DNA of 64,000 bases, taken from positions 247,360-311,359 of the forward strand of contig NZ_FWXV01000005.1 in assembly GCF_900176515.1 (NCBI RefSeq). Reading direction: 5' to 3'. Shown piece after piece: positions 34,136 through 44,199 of the stretch. Source of the DNA: Kibdelosporangium aridum (GTDB lineage Bacteria; Actinomycetota; Actinomycetes; Mycobacteriales; Pseudonocardiaceae). A program made the position numbers and the translations under genes. The first letter of the stretch is position 1. The number at the start of each line of letters is the position of its first letter. The notes under the pieces were generated by a model that was given only the letters and a program-made list of their open reading frames with translations, was not told the origin of the DNA and made no database searches.

Positions 34136-34678
34136 ATGGATCTCGATCTGAGCCTGGATGCCGGCCTTGACGCCCGTGTGCTGACCGTGGACGACGCACC
34201 TCTGCTGGTCGAAGCCACCACTGGGGAGACGGGACGGTCCTTGTGGGGTGCGCGGCCGGTGGGTCCTTACACCCTGACCGACGCGCAGAAGGCGTTGTCG
34301 CAGTGGAACCACGCCGAACACGGCCAGTTCTCGATCGGGATCCTGCGCGAACGGTATCTGGTCGGCGCGGTCGGCCTGATGCCGGACGAGGACGCCAATG
34401 TCGAACTGGCGTACTGGATCAGGCCACAACAGCGTGGAAGGGGAATCGGCTCACGGGTGGTGCGAGCGGTCACCCTCTGGGCACACCAGACCCTGAAGGC
34501 CCCGCGGATCTGGCTGGAGATCAACCCCAGCAACGAACCGTCGCTGCGTCTCGCCCGGCAGGCCGGCTACCGCTTCGAACAACGTCTTGCCCGGCATTGC
34601 CGCGACTGGTCGGTTGATGATCCGGAACGCGACACCTGGCACGACTGCCTGATCTGGATCTACCTGCCAGCGGCGTGA
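34136..34678 (+). CDS. GNAT family N-acetyltransferase (RimJ/RimL-like)
   Basis: 180 residues. The acetyl-CoA binding loop is RPQQRGRGIGSRVV, preceded by VELAYWI and followed by INPSNEPSLRLARQAGYRFEQ, the RimJ/RimL-like pattern. Such enzymes acetylate protein N-termini or small molecules; the acceptor is unknown. The start follows the terminator, and an in-frame extension to 34034 would run through it, so ATG 34136 is preferred. Confidence 0.88.
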   Translation: MDLDLSLDAGLDARVLTVDDAPLLVEATTGETGRSLWGARPVGPYTLTDAQKALSQWNHAEHGQFSIGILRERYLVGAVGLMPDEDANVELAYWIRPQQRGRGIGSRVVRAVTLWAHQTLKAPRIWLEINPSNEPSLRLARQAGYRFEQRLARHCRDWSVDDPERDTWHDCLIWIYLPAA

Positions 34679-34734
34679 ACCAGGGCTCAGGGGCGCGGGT
34701 GGAGAGTCGCCGCGCCCCTGGCCTGTTTCCCCGG

Positions 34735-35943
<1,209 letters not shown>

Positions 35944-36046
35944 GCGTTCTCCGTTAGGTGACGCGGTGCGTCAGTGCACCGCACCCAGCAGGGAACCGCG
36001 GAGCCCGCGCCTGGCCGGCGGTTAGGTCGAACGCCATTCAAAGTAG

Positions 36047-36062
36047 AGTGGACTAGACCAAT
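36047..36062 (-). promoter_or_regulatory. DasR-responsive element (dre) upstream of chitinase
   Basis: Read on the minus strand the site is ATTGGTCTAGTCCACT, agreeing with the published dre consensus (ACTGGTCTAGACCACT) at 14 of 16 bases. It lies before the chitinase gene in the correct orientation. Confidence 0.75.
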
Positions 36063-36072
36063 ACGTCAACAG

Positions 36073-38109
36073 TTACCAGTGGCCGTCTTCCAGCATCCGC
36101 TTGAGCACCTTGCCGGTCGCGTTGCGCGGCAGGCCGTCGACGAACACCACGTCCCGTGGCACGGCGAACCGGGCCAGTCGCTGGTGCACGTACCCCCGCA
36201 CGGTGTCGGCGTCCAGGTGGGCGCCGGGCTTGAGCACGATGTAGGCGGCCAGACGCTGCCCGTACTCGTTGTCCGGGACGCCGACCACGGCGGCCTCGCG
36301 AACCTGGGGCAGCGCGGCCAGTGCCTCCTCGACCGGCCGGGGGAAGACGTTCTCGCCGCCGGACACGATCATTTCGTCGTCCCGGCCCGCGACGAACAGG
36401 CGGCCGTCGGCGTCGAGGTAACCGCGGTCGCCGGTGTCCATCAGCGAATGGCGCAATGCCAGGTTCGCGCCGTTGGTGTAGCCGTCGAACAACATGTCGT
36501 TGCCGACGAAGATCCGTCCTACTGTGCCTGGCGGTGCCGGATATCCTTCGCTGTCAAGGATTCCGATGCGTGTCCCGTTGGGTGGCAGGCCTGCCGTAGT
36601 CCGTGCGGCCCGTAGATCCGATGGGTCGGCGATAGTTGCCCATGACACTTCGGTTGAGCCATACAGGTTGTAGAGCACATCGCCGAACGCGTCCATGAAC
36701 TGCTCGACCAGCCGTCCGGGCAGAGCTGAACCGCTGCTCGCGACAACCCGCAATGATGAGGTGTCGTAGTTGGAACGCACGCGTTCCGGCAGATCCATCA
36801 TGCGCTGCAACATGATCGGCACCGCGAACATCGACGTGATCCGGTGCTTCTCGATCGCCTGCAGCGCCGCTTGTGGATCAAAACGGCGTTGCAGCACCAA
36901 ACTTGCCCGCAACGGCATGCCCAGTTGCATCGCCGCCAGGCCCCACGTGTGGAACAGCGGCGCGGCGACAAGCATCTTTTCCCCGGCACGCAACGGAATC
37001 CGGGACAAAATAGCGGCCGCGTCGCCGAGCCCGCGAGGTGTCGGCCTGCGCGCGCCCTTCGGCGGCCCGGAAGTGCCGGATGTCAGCACCACGATCCGGC
37101 CGGGCTGCTTGGGCGGCGTGAGCTTGTCCGCGGACCCGTTGGCGATCAGGTCGTCGACCGTCGGCCCGGAACCGGCCGGCTCGCCCCAAGTCCGGATGCG
37201 CGGCAGCTCAGGCGGGAGGTACGTCGTGAGGCTCGCGAACTCGTCGTCGGCCATCAGCAGCACCGGATCGTGGTTCCGCACGACCTCGGCGACCTGGTTC
37301 GCGGCCAGGCCCGTGTTCATCAGCACGACATCGGCGCCGAGTTTCCCGCACGCGATGAACGACTCGACCATCCTGCCGTGGTTGCGGGACATCAACGCGA
37401 CCCTTGACCCGGCGGTCACCCAGTATCGGGACAACGCGTTGGCCAGCCGGTTCGTGCGTTCGTCGACCTCGGCGAACGTGCGCGGGCCGTCCTCGTCGTA
37501 GTAGGCGATCTCGTGCGGGCCGCGTGCGGTGGAAGCCTGGTAACCACCCACGACCGTCGCACCCCATCGGGCCAGCGACGCCAGTTGCCGCAACGTCCGA
37601 TCGGGCCGTGCGGGAGTCAGAACACCGGCCTTGACCAGTGTTTTCGCGATGCTGAGGGTCGACCCGCGCGCGGAGGAGGGATCACGCGGCTCGGGTGGCA
37701 GGGCAGCGGGCACGCCCTCCAGATGATCACGCAGGCGGGCCAGCGCGTCGTCGATCCGGCGCCGCAGCGCGGTCACGTTCTGATCGTCTGACTGCAACGA
37801 GAGCAGCACGGAGATCTCAGTGCCGCCGTTGGGCACGTGCTTGAGCTGGATCGACAGCCGGTGCGTCTGCCGCCGGACGCTGGACCACACCAAGTGCTCG
37901 TCCTGCCGGAAGAGCAGCAGCTCGACCTCGTCCTCGTACCCGACGCGCACCAAATACCGCGCACCACGGCCCTGATGTGGCGTCAGGCGCTCACACCAGC
38001 TCAACCCGCGGACATAGCGCGGGTACAACTCCGGGTCGCTGATCACCTCCCACACCTGAGCGGGTGGTTGGCGGACGACCGCTTGCGCTTCAACGCTGTC
38101 GGATCGCAT
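36073..38109 (-). CDS. SRPBCC domain fused to fatty acyl-CoA synthetase (AMP-binding)
   Basis: 678 residues from ATG 38109 (a Met 13 codons upstream is possible). Residues 1-130 form an SRPBCC-type ligand-binding domain (RQPPAQVWEVISDPELYPRYV, in parts). From about 160 a full ANL ligase follows, FadD-like: VVLTSGTSGPPKG is the P-loop, NLYGSTEVSW the adenine-binding motif, DTGDRGYLDADG and RDDEMIVSGGEN the hinge region, and PRNATGKVLKRML the catalytic Lys. It would activate a fatty or aromatic acid to its CoA thioester. Joining it to an SRPBCC domain is unusual; the ligand pocket may present the substrate. Confidence 0.88.
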   Translation of the reverse strand: MRSDSVEAQAVVRQPPAQVWEVISDPELYPRYVRGLSWCERLTPHQGRGARYLVRVGYEDEVELLLFRQDEHLVWSSVRRQTHRLSIQLKHVPNGGTEISVLLSLQSDDQNVTALRRRIDDALARLRDHLEGVPAALPPEPRDPSSARGSTLSIAKTLVKAGVLTPARPDRTLRQLASLARWGATVVGGYQASTARGPHEIAYYDEDGPRTFAEVDERTNRLANALSRYWVTAGSRVALMSRNHGRMVESFIACGKLGADVVLMNTGLAANQVAEVVRNHDPVLLMADDEFASLTTYLPPELPRIRTWGEPAGSGPTVDDLIANGSADKLTPPKQPGRIVVLTSGTSGPPKGARRPTPRGLGDAAAILSRIPLRAGEKMLVAAPLFHTWGLAAMQLGMPLRASLVLQRRFDPQAALQAIEKHRITSMFAVPIMLQRMMDLPERVRSNYDTSSLRVVASSGSALPGRLVEQFMDAFGDVLYNLYGSTEVSWATIADPSDLRAARTTAGLPPNGTRIGILDSEGYPAPPGTVGRIFVGNDMLFDGYTNGANLALRHSLMDTGDRGYLDADGRLFVAGRDDEMIVSGGENVFPRPVEEALAALPQVREAAVVGVPDNEYGQRLAAYIVLKPGAHLDADTVRGYVHQRLARFAVPRDVVFVDGLPRNATGKVLKRMLEDGHW

Positions 38110-38177
38110 ACCTACTGATGAGTAGCAGTGTTCCGCTGGGCGGTGCAAGGTTGTCGCCCGAACGGACTAGCGGCCAG

Positions 38178-38219
38178 AAAAAGGCCACCCGAGCCGGATG
38201 TCCGGCGCGAGTGGCCTTT
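38178..38219 (-). terminator. intrinsic terminator of the carboxypeptidase gene
   Basis: On the minus strand a GGCCAC...GTGGCC stem with an inner CCGG-CATC-CCGG type stem is followed by a T-run (38182-38178), starting 16 bp after the carboxypeptidase stop. Confidence 0.8.
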
Positions 38220-38234
38220 CCCCTGGTGAAGACC

Positions 38235-39890
38235 TTAGAAGGTCAACCGCCACAGATCGACGTATCCGACATCCGCCGAATAAATGTCCTGAACCTTGAG
38301 CTGCCAGGTGCCGTTCGCGGTCTCCGCGGAGGCGTCCACGGTGTACGTCTCGTTGACGTTGTCCGCCGAATCACCCGAGCTCGCGCCCTTCAGGCGGTAC
38401 GTGGTGCCGTCCGGTGCGACCAGGTCGATCACCAGGTCACCGCGGTAGGAGTGCTTGATGTCCACGGCCACCTTGAGCGCGGCCGGCGCGTTGCCGTCGC
38501 GGTTGGCCACCGCGATCGAACTGGTCACGGCCGATCCCGCGTCCGGGATCTGCACGTCGGTCGCGTTCTCGTACGGGCCAGGACCCGGCGGCGGCGTGGT
38601 GCCGCAGTACTGCTGCTCCTTGCCGATCGCGCGCTGCGGGCAGTCGGAGATCTCGAGCAGTTGCAGCACGGCTTCCTTGTTGCGGGCTGTCTCCCGGTCG
38701 ATCACCTCGTCCGGCGGGTAGAAACCGCCGCCGCTGGTGCCCTTCGGGTACATCTCGAACGTGTAGCCGAAGATCTTCTGGTCGCCCCACAGCCAGTCGT
38801 CGATCGAGCCGTCCGTGATGTACAAATCGGACGATTGCTCCGGCGTGTAGTTGTTGGTGGCGGCCATGTTGCGGCCGATCCGGGCGAACGTGGCCTGGTC
38901 GTCGGCGGTCATCCCCGGTGCGAGGTCGTCGTATGTGTAGCCGTACGGCCAAAGGATGAGCTCGCTGTAGGTGTGGAAGTCGATACCGGTCTTGATCTGT
39001 TGCACACCACCGACATTGCGGCCGCGGACGAAGTCGGCGAACGCCTTGACCTCAGGCGAGGACTCCGGCGCCGGGCCGCGGTAGGTCTCACTGCCCGTGC
39101 TGCCGGACGAACCGCCGCAGCAGCCCCACTTGAAGGCCCAGTTGCGGTTCAGGTCAGTGCCCACATTGGACGATCCGGCGTTCGGCTGCCGGTTCTTGCG
39201 CCACGACCGGTAGGAGCCGGTCGCGATGTCGTACTCGCCACCGTCCGGGTTGAGATCCGGCAGCAACCAGATCTCCCGCGAGTTGACGATGTTGGTGATC
39301 CGCTGGTCCGAGCCGTAGCCGGTGGTCAGCTGGTTGAGCAGGTAGAGCGCCATCTCCTTGGTCAGGTGCTCACGGGCGTGCTGGTGCGCGGTGAACAGGA
39401 CCTCCGGCTCGGCCTCGTCGGTCGCGACGTTGTCGGAGATCTTGATCGCGATCAGGTCGCGGCCCTCGTAGGACTTGCCGATCACCTGCTTGGACACGAT
39501 CGCCGGGAAGTTCGACGCGGCCGCGTTCACCTCGGCGGTGAGCTCGGTGAAGTTGTGGTACTTCGAGTCGGCTGGCGGGAAGTCCAGGATGCCCGTGTCG
39601 GGCTGGGTCGGGGCGGCCTGCTGGCGCACGGTGAACCCGAGCTGCTTGATCTGCTCGACTTCCTCGGGCGTGGCGGTGATGCCCACGACGCCGTGCTCCA
39701 CGTAGGTCACGGCGGCGCCGGTCGAGGCGATCCGGCTGCGCTGCTTGCTGGTCTTCACGCCTTCGACCTGGTACTCGGCCGAAGTGCGCTGGGGCGCGCT
39801 CGACGATGGACCGGCCGTGCCGGGCGACAGCACGACAAAGCTCAACGCGACCGCGAGGGCCAGCGAAACGGACAATCTACTTCGGATCAC
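38235..39890 (-). CDS. secreted M14 zinc carboxypeptidase with P-domain
   Basis: 551 residues from GTG 39890, which follows AGGAGG by 7 bases; the frame runs upstream to 40034 without a better start. Signal peptide residues 1-29. The M14 catalytic domain shows the zinc ligands HAREH..E (HxxE) and IDFHTYSE, substrate residues in GTDLNRNWAF, and the catalytic Glu in TFEMYPKG. Residues about 440-551 are a proprotein-convertase P-domain (HSYRGDLVIDLVAPDG), a common C-terminal beta-sandwich of exported bacterial peptidases. It acts outside the cell on peptide C-termini. Confidence 0.93.
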   Translation of the reverse strand: MIRSRLSVSLALAVALSFVVLSPGTAGPSSSAPQRTSAEYQVEGVKTSKQRSRIASTGAAVTYVEHGVVGITATPEEVEQIKQLGFTVRQQAAPTQPDTGILDFPPADSKYHNFTELTAEVNAAASNFPAIVSKQVIGKSYEGRDLIAIKISDNVATDEAEPEVLFTAHQHAREHLTKEMALYLLNQLTTGYGSDQRITNIVNSREIWLLPDLNPDGGEYDIATGSYRSWRKNRQPNAGSSNVGTDLNRNWAFKWGCCGGSSGSTGSETYRGPAPESSPEVKAFADFVRGRNVGGVQQIKTGIDFHTYSELILWPYGYTYDDLAPGMTADDQATFARIGRNMAATNNYTPEQSSDLYITDGSIDDWLWGDQKIFGYTFEMYPKGTSGGGFYPPDEVIDRETARNKEAVLQLLEISDCPQRAIGKEQQYCGTTPPPGPGPYENATDVQIPDAGSAVTSSIAVANRDGNAPAALKVAVDIKHSYRGDLVIDLVAPDGTTYRLKGASSGDSADNVNETYTVDASAETANGTWQLKVQDIYSADVGYVDLWRLTF

Positions 39891-40103
39891 GCAGGGCCTC
39901 CTGGTCTTCACGGCGGGCGTCCGCAAGATCTTGCGGTGGCCATCCCGTGCGCGCCACCCTGCGTCAGGCGGAGGAAATTGCCAGAATTCCCAGGTCAGCC
40001 GCGCGAGCTGAAAAATCGGCGGCGTGCGGATCACGCTTCGGGGTAGGGTGGCCTCACTCTAAAGATCACGCTCTTCCGGAAGTACGCCGCAGATGAAGAG
40101 CAG

Positions 40104-40117
40104 CGCCTGATCAGGCG
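40104..40117. promoter_or_regulatory. 14-bp palindrome upstream of LLM oxidoreductase gene
   Basis: CGCCTGATCAGGCG is an exact palindrome, 49 bp before the TTG start at 40166. It may be an operator. The rest of the 275-bp gap (39891-40165) shows nothing else recognisable. Confidence 0.4.
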
Positions 40118-40165
40118 TCGCAGAGGGGCGGCAGCACTGTCGCATACCCTCTGTAAGGATCGATC

Positions 40166-41014
40166 TTGACGAACGTTGGTCTTGGTCTGCCCATCGCTGA
40201 CCTCGAATCGTTGCTTGCCTGGGCCCGTCTCGCCGACGAGGGCCCGTTTTCCACTCTCGGTCTGCTGGACCGGCTCGTGTACGACAACCCCGAACCGCTG
40301 GTCACGCTGGCCGCGATCGCCGGCGCCACAACGCGTATCCGTGTGCAGACCGAGGTTCTGTTGGCACCGTTGCGTTCCACCGCGCTGCTGGCCAAGCAGG
40401 CCGCGACCCTCGACCGGATTTCCGGCGGTCGCTTCACGCTCGGTCTTGGCGTCGGCGGCCGTGTCGACGACCACCTCGCCGCGGACACCGATATTCGGAC
40501 TCGTGGCCGTCGCCTCGACGAGCAAATGTCCCAGATGCGTCGGATCTGGTCCGGTTTGCCTCTCGATACCGAAGTAGGTCCGATCGGGCCGAAGCCATTC
40601 CGGCCCGGCGGTCCGGAAGTGCTGTTCGGCGCCTTCCGCCCGCCCGCGCTGGAACGCGTCGCACGGTGGGGCGACGGTTTCCTTTGCGCCGCCCCGGTCG
40701 AATGGTGCGACCGTCTTTTCAGGACAGTCCGGGAGTCGTGGTCGGCCGCTGGCCGCTCCGGCACTCCTCGGCTGGTCGCCCAGGTCAACGTCGCTCTGGG
40801 ATCCACTGTGGACTCGGCGCGGCGGAACATCGCCGACTACTACGGAAAAGACGCTCCTTGGGTGGTGGATCGCTTGTTGACCACGCCCGAGCAGATCCGT
40901 GACGCGGTTGCCGCGTTCGCTGAACTCGGTGTTGACGAAGTGATGCTTTATTGCTGGTCGCCCGATATCGGCCAGGTCGGCAAGTTGGCCGATGTGGTCG
41001 GCGGCGAATTGTAG
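40166..41014 (+). CDS. LLM class flavin-dependent oxidoreductase
   Basis: 282 residues from TTG 40166 after AAGGA. It has the luciferase-like TIM barrel: LVTLAAIAGATTRIRVQTEVL, LAKQAATLDRISGGRFTLGLGVGGR and GPEVLFGAF. The enzyme uses FMN or F420; the cofactor is not decided by sequence alone. The substrate is unknown. The convergent PadR gene ends 9 bp away. Confidence 0.9.
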   Translation: MTNVGLGLPIADLESLLAWARLADEGPFSTLGLLDRLVYDNPEPLVTLAAIAGATTRIRVQTEVLLAPLRSTALLAKQAATLDRISGGRFTLGLGVGGRVDDHLAADTDIRTRGRRLDEQMSQMRRIWSGLPLDTEVGPIGPKPFRPGGPEVLFGAFRPPALERVARWGDGFLCAAPVEWCDRLFRTVRESWSAAGRSGTPRLVAQVNVALGSTVDSARRNIADYYGKDAPWVVDRLLTTPEQIRDAVAAFAELGVDEVMLYCWSPDIGQVGKLADVVGGEL

Positions 41015-41023
41015 CCAGCGGCT

Positions 41024-41578
41024 CTACCGTTGACGGGACCGCAGGATCCCAGCGGCCCACTCGCACCATTCGGCCTGGTCTTCGTGGTACATCTTGCCGC
41101 GCGTGCCTGCCAGGTACGGGCCGACGTTGTCGGCCGACGCGAGGTAGTCCGCTTCTGACTTGTCGCCGCGCAGTTTCGCCATCTGGGAGCCGAGGAACTC
41201 GGCTTTCGCCCGCGACTGCGCGGCGCGGTCGGTCAGCTGTTTGATCAATGTCTCCGCGTCGGCGGCCTGTTCGGCGTACGCCTTGACCATGAGGTCGTCG
41301 CGGATCGACGTGGGTTTGGTCGGAGCGTTGGTGAACCGGCTGAGCTCGTCGCGGCCGGCGTCGGTCAGCGCGAACACGCGCTTGTTCGGGCGGCCTTGCT
41401 GGACGACTTCGTGCCCGGTGAGCAGGCCGTCGGCTTCGAGTTTGCCGAGTTCGGCGTAGAGCTGCTGGGAGGAGGCGTGCCAGAACGACGACGCGCCGAG
41501 GTCGAACAGCTTGCTCAGCTGGTAGCCGCTCAGCTCGCGGTCCAGCAGCGCTGCCAGCAGGGCGTGCCGAAGTGCCAT
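41024..41578 (-). CDS. PadR family transcriptional regulator
   Basis: 184 residues from ATG 41578 (MALRHALLAAL); a start 11 codons upstream is less likely. The winged HTH is ELSGYQLSKLFDLG, then QLYAELGKLEADGLLTGHE with wing GRPNKRVFALT; the C-terminal dimerisation helix belongs to the Vir-type subgroup. It is divergent from the F420-type oxidoreductase operon and probably represses it. Confidence 0.92.
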   Translation of the reverse strand: MALRHALLAALLDRELSGYQLSKLFDLGASSFWHASSQQLYAELGKLEADGLLTGHEVVQQGRPNKRVFALTDAGRDELSRFTNAPTKPTSIRDDLMVKAYAEQAADAETLIKQLTDRAAQSRAKAEFLGSQMAKLRGDKSEADYLASADNVGPYLAGTRGKMYHEDQAEWCEWAAGILRSRQR

Positions 41579-41605
41579 GTGTCTCCCGTCTCTTGTGAAG
41601 ATGAT

Positions 41606-41639
41606 ACTCAAGGATATGATTAGTCAAGAAATTGAGTAG
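41606..41639. promoter_or_regulatory. inverted repeat in padR-LLM divergent promoter
   Basis: TACTCAA (41606-41612) and TTGAGTA (41633-41639) are exact complements 20 bp apart in an AT-rich stretch between the divergent starts. It is a plausible PadR operator. Confidence 0.5.
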
Positions 41640-41651
41640 CGGGAGGCGCGC

Positions 41652-42674
41652 GTGAAGCTCGGATTCCACACCGGCTACTGGTCATCGGGTCCGCCAGCGG
41701 GCGTCGAGGAGGCCATCGCCGAGGCAGAACGGCTGGGCCTCGATTCGATCTGGGCCGCGGAGGCGTACGGATCGGACTGCTTGACGCCGCTGGCGTGGTG
41801 GGGCTCGCGCACCAAGACCGTGCGGCTCGGCACGAACATCCTGCAGATGTCCGCGCGTACGCCCACGGCCACCGCGATGGCCGCCCTGACGTTGGACCAC
41901 TTGTCCGGTGGACGGTTCGTGCTGGGAATCGGCGCGTCCGGGCCGCAGGTGGTCGAGGGCTGGTACGGGCAGCCATACCCCAAGCCGCTCGCCCGCACTC
42001 GTGAGTACGTCGACATCGTGCGCAAGGTCGTCGCACGCGAGCGAGTCGAGTACTCCGGGAAGTTCTTCCAGTTGCCGTACCAAGGCGGCACCGGGCTCGG
42101 CAAGCCGCTGAAGTCCACAGTGCATCCACTTCGGACGGACATCCCGATCTACCTGGCCGCGGAAGGCCCGAAGAACGTGGCGCTGTCGGCGGAGATCGCC
42201 GACGGCTGGCTGCCGATGTTCTTCTCACCGCGCAGCAACGACTTCTTCCGCACAGCGTTGCAGGAAGGCTTCTCCCGGCCGGGCGCGCGGCGTGACTGGG
42301 ACACCTTCGAGGTGCCCGCGTTCGTGCCGGTGATCGTGAACGACGACGTGGAGAAGGCGGCCGACTGGGTGCGGCCGATGCTCGCGTTGTACATCGGCGG
42401 AATGGGCGCGAAGGGCGCGAACTTCCACTTCGACGTGTTCGTCAGGCTCGGCTACGAGGCCGAATGCCAGAAGATCCAGGAACTCTACCTGGACGGCCAC
42501 AAAGCCGAGGCGGTCGCGGCGGTCCCGACCCGGATGGTCGAGGACATCGCGTTGGTCGGACCACTGGCCAAAATCCGGGACGAGCTATCCGCGTGGCGGG
42601 AAAGCGTGGTGACGTCCTTGCTGGTCAACACGGACGTACCGACGTTGCGCGCGCTGTCGGAAATCGTCGCATGA
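41652..42674 (+). CDS. LLM class F420-dependent oxidoreductase
   Basis: 340 residues from GTG 41652. TIM-barrel LLM protein starting LGFHTGYWSSGPP, with TVRLGTNILQMSARTPTATAM and GRFVLGIGASGPQVVEGWYG, the pattern of F420-dependent mycobacterial-type enzymes. It begins a three-gene unit with an MBL hydrolase (4-bp overlap) and a PNPOx-fold protein, pointing to a catabolic or detoxifying step controlled by the divergent PadR regulator. Confidence 0.9.
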   Translation: MKLGFHTGYWSSGPPAGVEEAIAEAERLGLDSIWAAEAYGSDCLTPLAWWGSRTKTVRLGTNILQMSARTPTATAMAALTLDHLSGGRFVLGIGASGPQVVEGWYGQPYPKPLARTREYVDIVRKVVARERVEYSGKFFQLPYQGGTGLGKPLKSTVHPLRTDIPIYLAAEGPKNVALSAEIADGWLPMFFSPRSNDFFRTALQEGFSRPGARRDWDTFEVPAFVPVIVNDDVEKAADWVRPMLALYIGGMGAKGANFHFDVFVRLGYEAECQKIQELYLDGHKAEAVAAVPTRMVEDIALVGPLAKIRDELSAWRESVVTSLLVNTDVPTLRALSEIVA

Positions 42675-43720
42675 GCACCGTTCCGGCCGAGCCGAGCGCA
42701 CAGGGGCAATGGGAAGCGTGGAAACGCAAGGAACTGCCACCGGTTGAGAAGGTCAGGGAAGACCTGTGGTCAGTGCCCGTGCCGATCCCGCACAACCCGT
42801 TGCGCTACACCATCACGTACCTTTCGGTGTCAGACTCCGGTGTCGTGGTGGTCGACCCAGGCTGGTTCGCGACCGAGACATGGGACGCTTTGGTTGCGGG
42901 CCTTGCGGTCGCGGGCGCATCTGTGTCCGATGTGGTCGGTGTGGTGGTGACGCACATCCACGCGGACCACCACGGCCTGAGCGCGCGACTGAAGCAGGAA
43001 TCCGGTGCGTGGATCGCGATGCACCCGGCGGAGCGTGATGTCTTGCCGATCCGGCTGGCCGAGACGACGCCGGACTCGTTCGACAAGAACTGGCTTCGTT
43101 CCTCAGGCGTGCCTGCGGATGTCGCTGCGAAGCTGTCGTTCAGCCCGGACGCCATGAAGCCGTTCATGGAGTTGTCACTGCCGGACATCCTGTTGTCCGA
43201 TGGCGACGTCGTCCCACACGGCTCCCGTACGATGCGCGCGGTGTGGACGCCTGGGCACACTCCTGGCCACATCTGTTTGTACGACTCGGTTCGCGGTGTC
43301 TTGCTCACCGGCGACCACGTACTGCCTCGGATCAGCCCGAACATTGGGATGATGGTCGGTGACGACGACCCGTTGTCGAGTTACATCGCTTCTCTGGAAC
43401 GTATTGCGGGTTACGACTCCGCTGAGGTTCTGCCTGCGCACGAGTACCGATTTCACGGGGTGGCGCGTCGCACGCTCGCTCTGATCAAGCATCACCAGGA
43501 ACGGTGTGACGAGATTTCTGCGGTTCTGCGGGCCAATGGCGAGTCGACCGCATGGGAGATCACTGAGCGTCTGACTTGGTCGCGTGGCTGGGAGAATGTT
43601 CGCGGGATCATGCGGCGGAGCGCGGTCGCGGAAACCTCCGCGCATTTGCAGTACATGCGCAAGCTCGGTTCCGTGGAGCTCATCGATGGCGAGGTGCGGC
43701 GCTGGCGGGCGGGCATGTGA
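42671..43720 (+). CDS. metallo-beta-lactamase fold hydrolase
   Basis: 349 residues; ATG 42671 overlaps the preceding stop (ATGA). The zinc-binding motif is THIHADHHG, with GHTPGHICLYD, LLTGDHVLP and LPAHEYRF as remaining ligands. The C-terminal about 70 residues form a winged-helix-like extension. Such proteins hydrolyse thioesters, lactones or phosphodiesters. The partner oxidoreductase suggests a common small-molecule pathway. Confidence 0.92.
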   Translation: MSTVPAEPSAQGQWEAWKRKELPPVEKVREDLWSVPVPIPHNPLRYTITYLSVSDSGVVVVDPGWFATETWDALVAGLAVAGASVSDVVGVVVTHIHADHHGLSARLKQESGAWIAMHPAERDVLPIRLAETTPDSFDKNWLRSSGVPADVAAKLSFSPDAMKPFMELSLPDILLSDGDVVPHGSRTMRAVWTPGHTPGHICLYDSVRGVLLTGDHVLPRISPNIGMMVGDDDPLSSYIASLERIAGYDSAEVLPAHEYRFHGVARRTLALIKHHQERCDEISAVLRANGESTAWEITERLTWSRGWENVRGIMRRSAVAETSAHLQYMRKLGSVELIDGEVRRWRAGM

Positions 43721-44139
43721 GCTTCGACGTCGACGCTTTCCTTGCGCGGCCGCTCACCGCCCGGGTCGCGACCAACGGGCCGACGGTTAGACCGGTGTGG
43801 TTTCTCTGGGAGGACAACGCTTTCTGGATTCTCACGGGTCCTTGGGCCAAGTTGCCGGGGCGGGTTCTGGCAGACCCGGCCGTCGCCCTGGTCGTCGACG
43901 AGTGCGACCTTGCCACGGGGACAGTCAAGCAGGTCGTCGCGCGGGGGCGGGGTGAGATTTTGCCGTTCGATGTGCCGCGTGGGTTTCGGAAGCTGGCCCG
44001 GTACCTAGGGGACGATGAAACTCTTTGGGATGAACGGTTCCGCCGGTACTTGCATGATGATCCTGCGGAGTCCGGAACGGTCTGGCTGCGGGTTGAACCA
44101 GACTCGATGACTGCCGCCGACCTCAGCTACGAGGTTTGA
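43717..44139 (+). CDS. pyridoxamine 5'-phosphate oxidase-fold (FDOR-like) protein
   Basis: 140 residues from GTG 43717, overlapping the preceding stop by 4 bp. The split-barrel fold is indicated by FLARPLTARVATNGPTVRPVWFLWED (in parts) and WAKLPGRVLADPAVALVVDE, typical of PNPOx-like F420- or FMN-binding proteins. Last gene of the unit with the LLM oxidoreductase and MBL hydrolase. The cofactor is probably F420 or FMN; the reaction is unknown. Confidence 0.85.
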   Translation: MSFDVDAFLARPLTARVATNGPTVRPVWFLWEDNAFWILTGPWAKLPGRVLADPAVALVVDECDLATGTVKQVVARGRGEILPFDVPRGFRKLARYLGDDETLWDERFRRYLHDDPAESGTVWLRVEPDSMTAADLSYEV

Positions 44140-44199
44140 TCCCGGCGTGCGGTTTGGGGATGCGGCGGCCGAGTGTGGTTTGGGGATGGCCGAGTGCCT

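Noticed and set aside
38064..40046. 660-residue plus-strand reading frame
   Set aside because: It is antisense to the M14 carboxypeptidase, whose catalytic motifs are intact on the other strand.
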